This document shows positions 20,045 through 35,000 of a stretch of 64,000 nt of DNA, piece by piece (position 1 is the stretch's first letter; each line of letters begins with the position of its first letter). The notes beneath the pieces were generated by a model. The model was given only the letters and a program-made list of their open reading frames with translations, made no database searches and was not told the DNA's origin. The position numbers were made by a program, and so were the translations under genes. This DNA comes from Archivesica marissinica. Lineage: Eukaryota > Mollusca > Bivalvia > Venerida > Vesicomyidae. The stretch is taken from contig CM026387.1 in NCBI GenBank assembly GCA_014843695.1, positions 80,052,341 through 80,116,340 on the forward strand, given 5' to 3'.

Positions 20045-23000
20045 TTCATGGCGTATGCGTATGTACATTAGCTACATATAATTAGTGCTTTGTTCTCTTT
20101 ATATACAGTACAAGACATGGCGTATGTGTATGTACATTATCTACATATAATTAGTGATTTGTTCCATTTATATACAGTGCCAGACATGGCGTATGTGTAT
20201 GTACATTATCTACATATAATTAGTGATTTATTCCATTTATATACAGTGCCAGACATGGCGTATGTATCTGTACATTATCTACATATAATTAGTGCTTTGT
20301 TCCCTTTATATACAGTACCAGACATGGCGTATGGGTATGTACATTATCTACATATAATTAGTGCTTTGTTCCCTTTATATACAGTACCAGATAGATCTAG
20401 CGTATGAGTATGTACATTATCTACATATAATTAGTGCTTTGTTCCCTTTATATACAGTACCAGACATGGCGTATGTGTATGTACATTATCTACATATAAT
20501 TAGTGCTTTGTTCTCTTTATATACAGTACCAGACATGGCGTATGTGTATGTACATTATCTACATATAATTAGTGCTTTGTTCCCTTTATATACAGTACAA
20601 GACATGGCGTATGTGTATGTACATTATCTACATATAATTAGTGCTTTATTCCCTTTATATACAGTACCAGATCTAGTGTATGTGTATGTACATTATCTAC
20701 ATATAATTAGTGCTTTGTTCCCTTTATATACAGTACCAGATAGATCTAGCGTATGGGTATGTACATTATCTGCTTATGATTAGGGCTTTGTTCCCTTTAT
20801 ATACATTACCAGATAGATCTAGCGTATGGGTATGTACATTATCTACATATAATTAGTGCTTTGTTCCCTTTATATACAGTACCAGATCTGTCGTATGTAT
20901 CTGTACATTATCTACATATAATTAGTGCTTTGTTCCCTTTATATACAGTCCCAGATCTGTCGTATGTGTATGTACATTATCTACATATAATTAGTGCTTT
21001 GTTCCCTTTATATACAGTCCCAGATCTGTCGTATGTATCCGTACATTATCTACATATAATTAGTGCTTTGTTCCCTTAATATACAGTCCCAGATCTGTCG
21101 TATGTGTATGTACATTATCTACATATAATTAGTGCTTTGTTCCCTTTATATACAGTACCAGATCTGTCGTATGTATCTGTACATTATCTACATATAATTA
21201 GTGCTTTGTTCCCTTAATATACAATCCCAGATCTGTCGTATGTGTATGTACATTATCTACATATAATTAGTGCTTTGTTCCCTTTATATACAGTCCCAGA
21301 CCTGTCGTATGTATCTGTACATTATCTACATATTATTAGTGCTTTGTTCCCTTAATATACAGTCCCAGATCTGTCGTATGTGTATGTACATTATCTACAT
21401 ATAATTAGTGCTTTGTTCCCTTCATATACAGTACCAGATCTATCGTATGTATCTGTACATTATTTACATATAATTAGTGCTTTGTTCCCTTTATATACAG
21501 TCCCAGATCTGTCGTATGTGTATGTATATTATCTACATATAATTAGTGCTTTGTTCCCTTTATATACAGTACCAGACATGGCGTATGTGTATGTACATTA
21601 TCTACATATAATTAGTGCTTTGTTCTCTTTATATACAGTACCAGACATGGCGTATGTGTATGTACATTATCTACATATAATTAGTGCTTTGTTCCCTTTA
21701 TATACATTACAAGACATGCCGTATGTGTATGTACATTATCTACATATAATTAGTGCTTTGTTCCCTTTATATACAGTACCTGATCTATCGAATGTGTATG
21801 TACATTATCTACATATAATTAGTGCTTTGTTCCCTTCATATACAGTACCTGATCTATCGTATGTATCTGTACATTATCTACATATAATTAGTGCTTTGTT
21901 CCCTTACTATACAGTCCCAGATCTGTCGTATGTGTATGTACATTATCTACATATAATTAGTGCTTTGTTCCCTTAATATACAGTACCAGATAGATCTAGC
22001 GTATGGGTATGTACATTATCTGCTTATGATTAGGGCTTTGTTCCCTTTATATACAGTACCAGATAGATCTAGCGTATGTGTATGTACATTATCTACATAT
22101 AATTAGTGCTTTGTTCCCTTTATATACAGTACCAGATCTGTCGTATGTATTTGTACATTATCTACATATAATTAGTGCTTTGTTCCCTTAATATACAATC
22201 CCAGATCTGTCGTATGTGTATGTACATTATCTACATATAATTAGTGCTTTGTTCCCTTTATATACAGTCCCAGACCTGTCGTATGTGTATGTACATTATC
22301 TACATATAATTAGTGCTTTGTTCCCTTCATATACAGTACCTGATCTATCGTATGTATCTGTACATTATCTACATACAATTAGTGCTTTGTTCCCTTTATA
22401 TACAGTACCAGACATGGCGTATGTGTATGTACATTATCTACATATAATTAGTGCTTTGTTCACTTTATATACAGTACCAGACATGGCGTATGGGTATGTA
22501 CATTATCTACATATAATTAGTGCTTTGTTCCCTTTATATACAGTACCTGATATATCGTATGTGTATGTACATTATCTACATATAATTAGTGCTTTGTTCC
22601 CTTCATATACAGTACCTGATCTATCGTATGTATCTGTACATTATCTACATATAATTAGTGCTTTGTTCCCTTACTATACAGTCCCAGATCTGTCGTATGT
22701 GTATGTACATTATCTACATATAATTAGTGCTTTGTTCCCTTTATATACAGTACCAAACATGGCGTATGTGTATGTACATTATCTTCATATAATTAGTGCT
22801 TTGTTCCCTTTATATACAGTGCCAGATCTGTCGTATGTATCTGTACATTATCTACATATAATTAGTGCTTTGTTCCCTTTATATACAGTACCAGACATGG
22901 CGTATGGGTATGTACATTATCTACATATAATTAGTGCTTTGTTCCCTTTATATACAGTACCAGATAGATCTAGCGTATGAGTATGTACATTATCTACATA

Positions 23001-26000
23001 TAATTAGTGCTTTGTTCCCTTTATATACAGTACCAGACATGGCGTATGTGTATGTACATTATCTACATATAATTAGTGCTTTGTTCTCTTTATATACAGT
23101 ACCAGACATGGCGTATGTGTATGTACATTATCTACATATAATTAGTGCTTTGTTCCCTTTATATACAGTACAAGACATGGCGTATGTGTATGTACATTAT
23201 CTACATATAATTAGTGCTTTATTCCCTTTATATACAGTACCAGATCTAGTGTATGTGTATGTACATTATCTACATATAATTAGTGCTTTGTTCCCTTTAT
23301 ATACAGTACCAGATAGATCTAGCGTATGGGTATGTACATTATCTGCTTATGATTAGGGCTTTGTTCCCTTTATATACATTACCAGATAGATCTAGCGTAT
23401 GTGTATGTACATTATCTACATATAATTAGTGCTTTGTTCCCTTTATATACAGTGCCAGATCTGTCGTATGTATCTGTACATTATCTACATATAATTAGTG
23501 CTTTGTTCCCTTTATATACAGTCCCAGATCTGTCGTATGTGTATGTACATTATCTACATATAATTAGTGCTTTGTTCCCTTTATATACAGTACCAGATCT
23601 GTCGTATGTATCCGTACATTATCTACATATAATTAGTGCTTTGTTCCCTTAATATACAGTCCCAGATCTGTCGTATGTGTATGTACATTATCTACATATA
23701 ATTAGTGCTTTGTTCCCTTTATATACAGTACCAGATCTGTCGTATGTATTTGTACATTATCTACATATAATTAGTGCTTTGTTCCCTTAATATACAATCC
23801 CAGATCTGTCGTATGTGTATGTACATTATCTACATATAATTAGTGCTTTGTTCCCTTTATATACAGTCCCAGACCTGTCGTATGTATCTGTACATTATCT
23901 ACATATTATTAGTGCTTTGTTCCCTTAATATACAGTCCCAGATCTGTCGTATGTGTATGTACATTATCTACATATAATTAGTGCTTTGTTCCCTTCATAT
24001 ACAGTACCAGATCTATCGTATGTATCTGTACATTATTTACATATAATTAGTGCTTTGTTCCCTTACTATACAGTCCCAGATCTGTCGTATGTGTATGTAT
24101 ATTATCTACATATAATTAGTGCTTTGTTCCCTTTATATACAGTACCAGACATGGCGTATGTGTATGTACATTATCTACATATAATTAGTCCTTTGTTCTC
24201 TTTATATACAGTACCAGACATGGCGTATGTGTATGTACATTATCTACATATAATTAGTGCTTTGTTCCCTTTATATACATTACAAGACATGCCGTATGTG
24301 TATGTACATTATCTACATATAATTAGTGCTTTGTTCCCTTTATATACAGTACCAGATCTAGCGTATGTGTATGTACATTATCTACATATAATTAGTGCTT
24401 TGTTCCCTTTATATACAGTGCCAGATATGTCGTATGTGTATGTACATTATCTACATATAATTAGTGCTTTGTTCCCTTTATATACAGTACCAAACATGGC
24501 GTATGTGTATGTACATTATCTACATATAATTAGTGCTTTGTTCCCTTTATATACAGTGCCAGATCTGTCGTATGTATCTGTACATTATCTACATATAATT
24601 AGTGCTTTGTTCCCTTTATATACAGTACCAGACATGGCGTATGGGTATGTACATTATCTACATATAATTAGTGCTTTGTTCCCTTTATATACAGTACCAG
24701 ATAGATCTAGCGTATGAGTATGTACATTATCTACATATAATTAGTGCTTTGTTCCCTTTATATACAGTACCAGACATGGCGTATGTGTATGTACATTATC
24801 TACATATAATTAGTGCTTTGTTCTCTTTATATACAGTACCAGACATGGCGTATGTGTATGTACATTATCTACATATAATTAGTGCTTTGTTCCCTTTATA
24901 TACAGTACAAGACATGGCGTATGTGTATGTACATTATCTACATATAATTAGTGCTTTATTCCCTTTATATACAGTACCAGATCTAGTGTATGTGTATGTA
25001 CATTATCTACATATAATTAGTGCTTTGTTCCCTTTATATACAGTACCAGATAGATCTAGCGTATGGGTATGTACATTATCTGCTTATGATTAGGGCTTTG
25101 TTCCCTTTATATACAGTACCAGATAGATCTAGCGTATGGGTATGTACATTATCTACATATAATTAGTGCTTTGTTCCCTTTATATACAGTGCCAGATCTG
25201 TCGTATGTATCTGTACATTATCTACATATAATTAGTGCTTTGTTCCCTTTATATACAGTACCAGACATGGCGTATGTGTATGTACATTATCTACATATAA
25301 TTAGTGCTTTGTTCCCTTTATATACAGTGCCAGATCTGTCGTATGTATCTGTACATTATCTACATATAATTAGTGCTTTGTTCCCTTTATATACAGTACC
25401 AGATATGTCGTATGTGTATGTACATTATCTACATATAATTAGTGCTTTGTTCCCTTTATATACAGTACCAGATACTAGCGTATGTGTATGTACATTATCT
25501 ACATATAATTAGTGCTTTGTTCCCTTTATATACAGTACCAGACATGGCGTATGTGTATGTACATTATCTACATATAATTAGTGCTTTGTTCTCTTTATAT
25601 ACAGTACCAGACATGGCGTATGTGTATGTACATTATCTACATATAATTAGTGCTTTGTTCCCTTTATATACAGTACCAGACATGGCGTATGTGTATGTAC
25701 ATTATCTACATATAATTAGTGCTTTGTTCCCTTTATATACAGTACCAGATCTGTGTATGTGTATGTACATTATCTACATATAATTAGTGCTTTGTTCCCT
25801 TTATATACAGTACCAGATAGATCTAGCGTATGGGTATGTACATTATCTGCTTATGATTAGTGCTTTGTTCCCTTTATATACAGTGCCAGATCTGTCATAT
25901 GTATCTGTACATTATCTACATATAATTAGTGCTTTGTTCCCTTTATATACAGTCCCAGATCTGTCGTATGTGTATGTACATTATCTACATATAATTAGTG

Positions 26001-29000
26001 CTTTGTTCCCTTTATATACAGTCCCAGATCTGTCGTATGTATCCGTACATTATCTACATATAATTAGTGCTTTGTTCCCTTAATATACAGTCCCAGATCT
26101 GTCGTATGTGTATGTACATTATCTACATATAATTAGTGCTTTGTTCCCTTTATATACAGTACCAGATCTGTCGTATGTATCTGTACATTATCTACATATA
26201 ATTAGTGCTTTGTTCCCTTAATATACAATCCCAGATCTGTCGTATGTGTATGTACATTATCTACATATAATTAGTGCTTTGTTCCCTTTATATACAGTCC
26301 CAGACCTGTCGTATGTATCTGTACATTATCTACATATTATTAGTGCTTTGTTCCCTTAATATACAGTCCCAGATCTGTCGTATGTGTATGTACATTATCT
26401 ACATATAATTAGTGCTTTGTTCCCTTCATATACAGTACCAGATCTATCGTATGTATCTGTACATTATTTACATATAATTAGTGCTTTGTTCCCTTACTAT
26501 ACAGTCCCAGATCTGTCGTATGTGTATGTATATTATCTACATATAATTAGTGCTTTGTTCCCTTTATATACAGTACCAGACATGGCGTATGTGTATGTAC
26601 ATTATCTACATATAATTAGTGCTTTGTTCTCTTTATATACAGTACCAGACATGGCGTATGTGTATGTACATTATCTACATATAATTAGTGCTTTGTTCCC
26701 TTTATATACATTACAAGACATGCCGTATGTGTATGTACATTATCTACATATAATTAGTGCTTTGTTCCCTTTATATACAGTACCAGATCTAGCGTATGTG
26801 TATGTACATTATCTACATATAATTAGTGCTTTGTTCCCTTAATATACAGTACCAGATAGATCTAGCGTATGGGTATGTACATTATCTGCTTATGATTAGG
26901 GCTTTGTTCCCTTTATATACAGTACCAGATAGATCTAGCGTATGTGTATGTACATTATCTACATATAATTAGTGCTTTGTTCCCTTTATATACAGTACCA
27001 GATAGATCTAGCGTATGGGTATGTACATTATCTACATATAATTAGTGCTTTGTTCCCTTAATATACAGTCCCAGATCTGTCGTATGTGTATGTACATTAT
27101 CTACATATAATTAGTGCTTTGTTCCCTTCATATACAGTAACTGATCTATCGTATGTATCTGTACATTATCTACATATAATTAGTGCTTTGTTCCCTTACT
27201 ATACAGTGCCAGATCTGTCGTATGTGTATGTACATTATCTACATATAATTAGTGCTTTGTTCCCTTTATATACAGTACCAAACATGGCGTATGTGTATGT
27301 TCATTATCTACATATAATTAGTGCTTTGTTCCCTTTATATACAGTGCCAGATCTGTCGTATGTATCTCTACATTATCTACATATAATTAGTGCTTTGTTC
27401 CCTTTATATACAGTACCAGACATGGCGTATGGGTATGTACATTATCTACATATAATTAGTGCTTTGTTCCCTTTATATACAGTACCAGATAGATCTAGCG
27501 TATGAGTATGTACATTATCTACATATAATTAGTGCTTTGTTCCCTTTATATACAGTACCAGACGTGGCGTATGTGTATGTACATTATCTACATATAATTA
27601 GTGCTTTGTTCTCTTTATATACAGTACCAGACATGGCGTATGTGTATGTACATTATCTACATATAATTAGTGCTTTGTTCCCTTTATATACAGTACAAGA
27701 CATGGCGTATGTGTATGTACATTATCTACATATAATTAGTGCTTTATTCCCTTTTTATACAGTACCAGATCTAGTGTATGTGTATGTACATTATCTACAT
27801 ATAATTAGTGCTTTGTTCCCTTTATATACAGTCCCAGATCTGTCGTATGTATCCGTACATTATCTACATATAATTAGTGCTTTGTTCCCTTAATATACAG
27901 TCCCAGATCTGTCGTATGTGTATGTACATTATCTACATATAATTAGTGCTTTGTTCCCTTTATATACAGTACCAGATCTGTCGTATGTATCTGTACATTA
28001 TCTACATATAATTAGTGCTTTGTTCCCTTAATATACAATCCCAGATCTGTCGTATGTGTATGTACATTATCTACATATAATTAGTGCTTTGTTCCCTTTA
28101 TATACAGTCCCAGACCTGTCGTATGTATCTGTACATTATCTACATATTATTAGTGCTTTGTTCCCTTAATATACAGTCCCAGATCTGTCGTATGTGTATG
28201 TACATTATCTACATATAATTAGTGCTTTGTTCCCTTCATATACAGTACCAGATCTATCGTATGTATCTGTACATTATTTACATATAATTAGTGCTTTGTT
28301 CCCTTACTATACAGTCCCAGATCTGTCGTATGTGTATGTATATTATCTACATATAATTAGTGCTTTGTTCCCTTTATATACAGTACCAGACATGGCGTAT
28401 GTGTATGTACATTATCTACATATAATTAGTGCTTTGTTCTCTTTATATACAGTACCAGACATGGCGTATGTGTATGTACATTATCTACATATAATTAGTG
28501 CTTTGTTCCCTTTATATACATTACAAGACATGCCGTATGTGTATGTACATTATCTACATATAATTAGTGCTTTGTTCCCTTTATATACAGTACCAGATCT
28601 AGCGTATGTGTATGTACATTATCTACATATAATTAGTGCTTTGTTCCCTTTATATACAGTACCAGATAGATCTAGCGTATGGGTATGTACATTATCTGCT
28701 TATGATTAGGGCTTTGTTCCCTTTATATACAGTACCAGATAGATCTAGCGTATGTGTATGTACATTATCTACATATAATTAGTGCTTTGTTCCCTTTATA
28801 TACAGTACCAATAGATCTAGCGTATGGGTATGTACATTATCTACATATAATTAGTGCTTTGTTCCCTTACATATACAGTCCTGATCTATCGTATGTATCT
28901 GTACATTATCTACATATAATTAGTGCTTTGTTCCCTTACTATACAGTGCCAGATCTGTCGTATGTGTATGTACATTATCTACATATAATTAGTGCTTTGT

Positions 29001-32000
29001 TCCCTTTATATACAGTACCAAACATGGCGTATGTGTATGTACATTATCTACATATAATTAGTGCTTTGTTCCCTTTATATACAGTGCCAGATCTGTCGTA
29101 TGTATCTGTACATTATCTACATATAATTAGTGCTTTGTTCCCTTTATATACAGTACCAGACATGGCGTATGGGTATGTACATTATCTACATATAATTAGT
29201 GCTTTGTTCCCTTTATATACAGTACCAGATAGATCTAGCGTATGAGTATGTACATTATCTACATATAATTAGTGCTTTGTTCCCTTTATATACAGTACCA
29301 GACATGGCGTATGTGTATGTACATTATCTACATATAATTAGTGCTTTGTTCTCTTTATATACAGTACCAGACATGGCGTATGTGTATGTACATTATCTAC
29401 ATATAATTAGTGCTTTGTTCCCTTTATATACAGTACAAGACATGGCGTATGTGTATGTACATTATCTACATATAATTAGTGCTTTATTCCCTTTATATAC
29501 AGTACCAGATCTAGTGTATGTGTATGTACATTATCTACATATAATTAGTGCTTTGTTCCCTTTATATACAGTCCCAGATCTGTCGTATGTATCCGTACAT
29601 TATCTACATATAATTAGTGCTTTGTTCCCTTAATATACAGTCCCAGATCTGTCGTATGTGTATGTACATTATCTACATATAATTAGTGCTTTGTTCCCTT
29701 TATATACAGTACCAGATCTGTCGTATGTATCTGTACATTATCTACATATAATTAGTGCTTTGTTCCCTTAATATACAATCCCAGATCTGTCGTATGTGTA
29801 TGTACATTATCTACATATAATTAGTGCTTTGTTCCCTTTATATACAGTCCCAGACCTGTCGTATGTATCTGTACATTATCTACATATTATTAGTGCTTTG
29901 TTCCCTTAATATACAGTCCCAGATCTGTCGTATGTGTATGTACATTATCTACATATAATTAGTGCTTTGTTCCCTTCATATACAGTACCAGATCTATCGT
30001 ATGTATCTGTACATTATTTACATATAATTAGTGCTTTGTTCCCTTACTATACAGTCCCAGATCTGTCGTATGTGTATGTATATTATCTACATATAATTAG
30101 TGCTTTGTTCCCTTTATATACAGTACCAGACATGGCGTATGTGTATGTACATTATCTACATATAATTAGTGCTTTGTTCTCTTTATATACAGTACCAGAC
30201 ATGGCGTATGTGTATGTACATTATCTACATATAATTAGTGCTTTGTTCCCTTTATATACATTACAAGACATGCCGTATGTGTATGTACATTATCTACATA
30301 TAATTAGTGCTTTGTTCCCTTTATATACAGTACCAGATCTAGCGTATGTGTATGTACATTATCTACATATAATTAGTGCTTTGTTCCCTTTATATACAGT
30401 ACCAGATAGATCTAGCGTATGGGTATACATTATCTGCTTATGATTAGGGCTTTGTTCCCTTTATATACAGTACCAGATAGATCTAGCGTATGTGTATGTA
30501 CATTATCTACATATAATTAGTGCTTTGTTCCCTTTATACAGTCCCAGATCTGTCGTATGTGTATGTACATTATCTACATATAATTAGTGCTTTGTTCCCT
30601 TCATATACAGTACCTGATCTATCGTATGTATCTGTACATTATCTACATATAATTAGTGCTTTGTTCCCTTAATATACAGTCCCAGATCTGTCGTATGTGT
30701 ATGTACATTATCTACATATAATTAGTGCTTTGTTCCCTTTATATACAGTACCAGATACTGGCGTATGTGTATGTACATTATCTACATATAATTAGTGCTT
30801 TGTTCCCTTTATATACAGTGCCAGATCTGTCGTATGTATCTGTACATTATCTACATATAATTAGTGCTTTGTTCCCTTTATATACAGTACCAGACATGCG
30901 TATGTGTATGTACATTATCTACATATAATTAGTGCTTTGTTCCCTTTATATACAGTACCAGATAGATCTAGCGTATGGGTATGTACATTATCTACATATA
31001 ATTAGTGCTTTGTTCCCTTTATATACAGTACCAGACATGGCGTATGTGTATGTACATTATCTACATATAATTAGTGCTTTGTTCTCTTTATATACAGTAC
31101 CAGACATGGCGTATGTGTATGTACATTATCTACATATAATTAGTGCTTTGTTCCCTTTATATACAGTACAAGACATGGCGTATGTGTATGTACATTATCT
31201 ACATATAATTAGTGCTTTATTCCCTTTATATACAGTACCAGATCTGTGTATGTGTATGTACATTATCTACATATAATTAGTGCTTTGTTCCCTTTATATA
31301 CAGTACCAGATAGATCTAGCGTATGGGTATGTACATTATCTGCTTATGATTAGGGCTTTGTTCCCTTTATATACAGTACCAGATAGATCTAGCGTATGGG
31401 TATGTACATTATCTACATATAATTAGTGCTTTGTTCCCTTTATATACAGTACCAGATATATCGGTATGGGTATGTACATTATCTACATATAATTAGTGCT
31501 TTGTTCCCTTTATATACAGTACCAGATAGATCTAGCGTATGGGTATGTACATTATCTACATATAATTAGTGCTTTGTTCCCTTTATATACAGTGCCAGAT
31601 CTGTCGTATGTGTATTTACATTATCTACATATAATTAGTGCTTTTTCCCCTTCATATACAGTACCAGATCTATCGTATGTATCTGTACATTATTTACATA
31701 TAATTAGTGTTTGTTCCCTTACTATACAGTCCCAGATCTGTCGTATGTGTATGTATATTATCTACATATAATTAGTGCTTTGTTCCCTTTATATACAGTA
31801 CCAGACATGGCGTATGTGTATGTACATTATCTACATATAATTAGTGCTTTGTTCTCTTTATATACAGTACCAGACATGGCGTATGTGTATGTACATTATC
31901 TACATATAATTAGTGCATTGTTCCCTTTATATACATTACAAGACATGCCGTATGTGTATGTACATTATCTACATACAATTAGTGCTTTGTTCCCTTTATA

Positions 32001-35000
32001 TACAGTACCAGATCTAGCGTATGTGTATGTACATTATCTACATATAATTAGTGCTTTGTTCCCTTAATATACAGTACCAGATAGATCTAGCGAATGGGTA
32101 TGTACATTATCTGCTTATGATTAGGGCTTTGTTCGCTTTATATACAGTACCAGATAGATCTAGCGTATGTGTATGTATATTATCTACATATAATTAGTGC
32201 TTTGTTCCCTTTATATACAGTACCAGATAGATCTAGCGTATGGGTATGTACATTATCTACATATAATTAGTGCTTTGTTCCCTTTATATACAGTGCCAGA
32301 TCTGTCGTATGTATCTGTACATTATCTACATATAATTAGTGCCTTGTTCCCTTTATATACAGTCCCAGATCTGTCGTATGTGTATGTACATTATCTACAT
32401 ATAATTAGTGCTTTGTTCCCTTTATATACAGTCCCAGATCTGTCGTATGTATCTGTACATTATCTACATATAATTAGTGCTTTGTTCCCTTAATATACAG
32501 TCCCAGATATGTCGTATGTGTATGTACATTATCTACATATAATTAGTGCTTTGTTCCCTTTATATACGGTACCAGATTTGTCGTATGTATCTGTACATTA
32601 TCTACATATAATTAGTGCTTTGTTCCCTTAATATACAATCCCAGATCTGTCGTATGTGTATGTACATTATCTATATATAATTAGTGCTTTGTTCTCTTTA
32701 TATACAGTACCAGACATGGCGTATGTGTATGTACATTATCTACATATAATTAGTGCTTTTTCCCTGTATATACAGAACAAGACATGGCGTATGTGTATGT
32801 ACATTATCTACATATAATTAGTGCTTTGATCCCTTTATATACAGAACCAGATCTAGCGTATGTGTATGTACATTATCTACATATAAATAGTGCTTTGTTC
32901 CCTTTATATACAGTTCCAGATATATCTAGCGTATGGGTATGTACATTATCTACATATAATTAGTGCTTTGTTCCCTTTATATACTGTACCAGATAGATCT
33001 TGCGTATGGGTATGTACATTATCTACATATAATTAGTGCTTTGTTCCCTTTATATACAGTGCCAGATCTGTTGTATGTATCTGTACATTATCTACATATA
33101 ATTAATGCTTTGTTCCCTTTATATACAGTGCCAGATCAAGCGTATGTGTATGTACATTATCTACATATAATTAGTGCTTTGGTCCCTTTATATACAGTAC
33201 CAGATAGATCTAGCGTATGGGTATGTACATTATCTACATATAATTAGTGCTTTGTTCCCTTTATATACAGTGCCAGATCTGTCGTATGTATCTGTACATT
33301 ATCTACATATAATTAATGCTTTGTTCCCTTTATATACAGTGCCAGATCAAGCGTATGTGTATGTACATTATCTACATATAATTAGTGCTTTGGTCCCTTT
33401 ATATACAGTACCAGATAGATCTAGCGTATGGGTATGTACATTATCTACATATAATTAGTGCTTTGTTCCCTTTATATACAGTGCCAGATCTGTCGTATGT
33501 ATCTGTACATTATCTACATATAATTAATGCTTTGTTCCCTTTATATACAGTGCCAGACAAGCGTATGTGTATGTACATTATCTACATATAATTAGTGCTT
33601 TGGTCCCTTTATATACAGTACCAGATAGATCTAGCGTATGTGTATGTACATTATCTACATATATTTAGGGCTTTGTTCCCTTTATATACAGTACCAAATC
33701 TGTCGTATGTGTATGTACATTATCTACATATATTTAGGGCTTTGTTCCCTTTATATACAGTACCAGATAGATCTAGCGTATGGGTATGTACATTATCTAC
33801 ATATAATTAGTGCTTTGTTCCCCTTATATACAGTACCAGATAGATCTAGCGTATGGGTATGTACATTATCTACATATAATTAGTGCTTTGTTCCCCTTAT
33901 ATACAGTACGATATAGATCTAGCGTATGGGTATGTACATTATCTACATATTTTTAGTGTTTTGTTCCCTTTATATACTTATATACAGTTCCTGATCTGTC
34001 GTATGTGTATGTACATTATCTACATCTACTTAGGGCTTTGTTCCCTTTACATACAGTGCCAGATCTGTCGTATGTGTATGTACATTATCTACATATAATT
34101 AGTACTTTGTTCTCTTTATATACAGTACAAGACATGGCATATTTGTATGTACATTATCTCCATATAATTAGTGCTTTGTTCCCTTTATATACAGTACCAG
34201 ATCTAGCGTATGTGTATGTACATTATCTACATATAATTAGTGCTTTGTTCCCTTTATATACTTAGTTCCAGATATGTCGTATGTGTATGTACATTATCTA
34301 CATATAATTAGTGCTTTGTTCCCTTTATATACAGTGCCAGATCTGTCGTATGTATCTGTACATTATCTACATATAATTAGTGCTTTATTCCCTTTATATA
34401 CCGTATCAGATCTAGCGTATGTATATGTACATTATCTACATATAATTAGGGCTTTGTTCCTTTATATACAGGGCCTGATCAAGCGTATGTGTATGTACAT
34501 TATCTACATATAATTAGTGCTTTGTTCCCTTTATATACAGTGCCAGACCTGGCGTATGTGTATATACATTATCTACATATAATTAGAACTTTGTTCCCTT
34601 TATATACAGTGCTAGACCTGGCGTATGTGTATGTACATTATCTACATATAATTAGTGCTTTGTTCACTTTATATACAGTACAAGACATGGCATATGTGTA
34701 TGTACATTATCTACATATAATTAGTGCTTTGTTCACTTTATATACAGTACAAGACATGCTGTATGTGTATGTACATTATCTCCATATAATTAGTGCATTG
34801 TTCACTTTATATACAGTACCAGATCTGTCGTATGTGTATGTATATTATCTACATATAATTAGTGCTTTGTTCCCTTTATATACAGTACCAGACATGGCGT
34901 ATGTGTATGTACAGTATCTACATATAATTAGTGCTTTGTTCTCTTTATATACAGTACCAGACATGGCGTATGTGTATGTACATTATCTACATATAATTAG

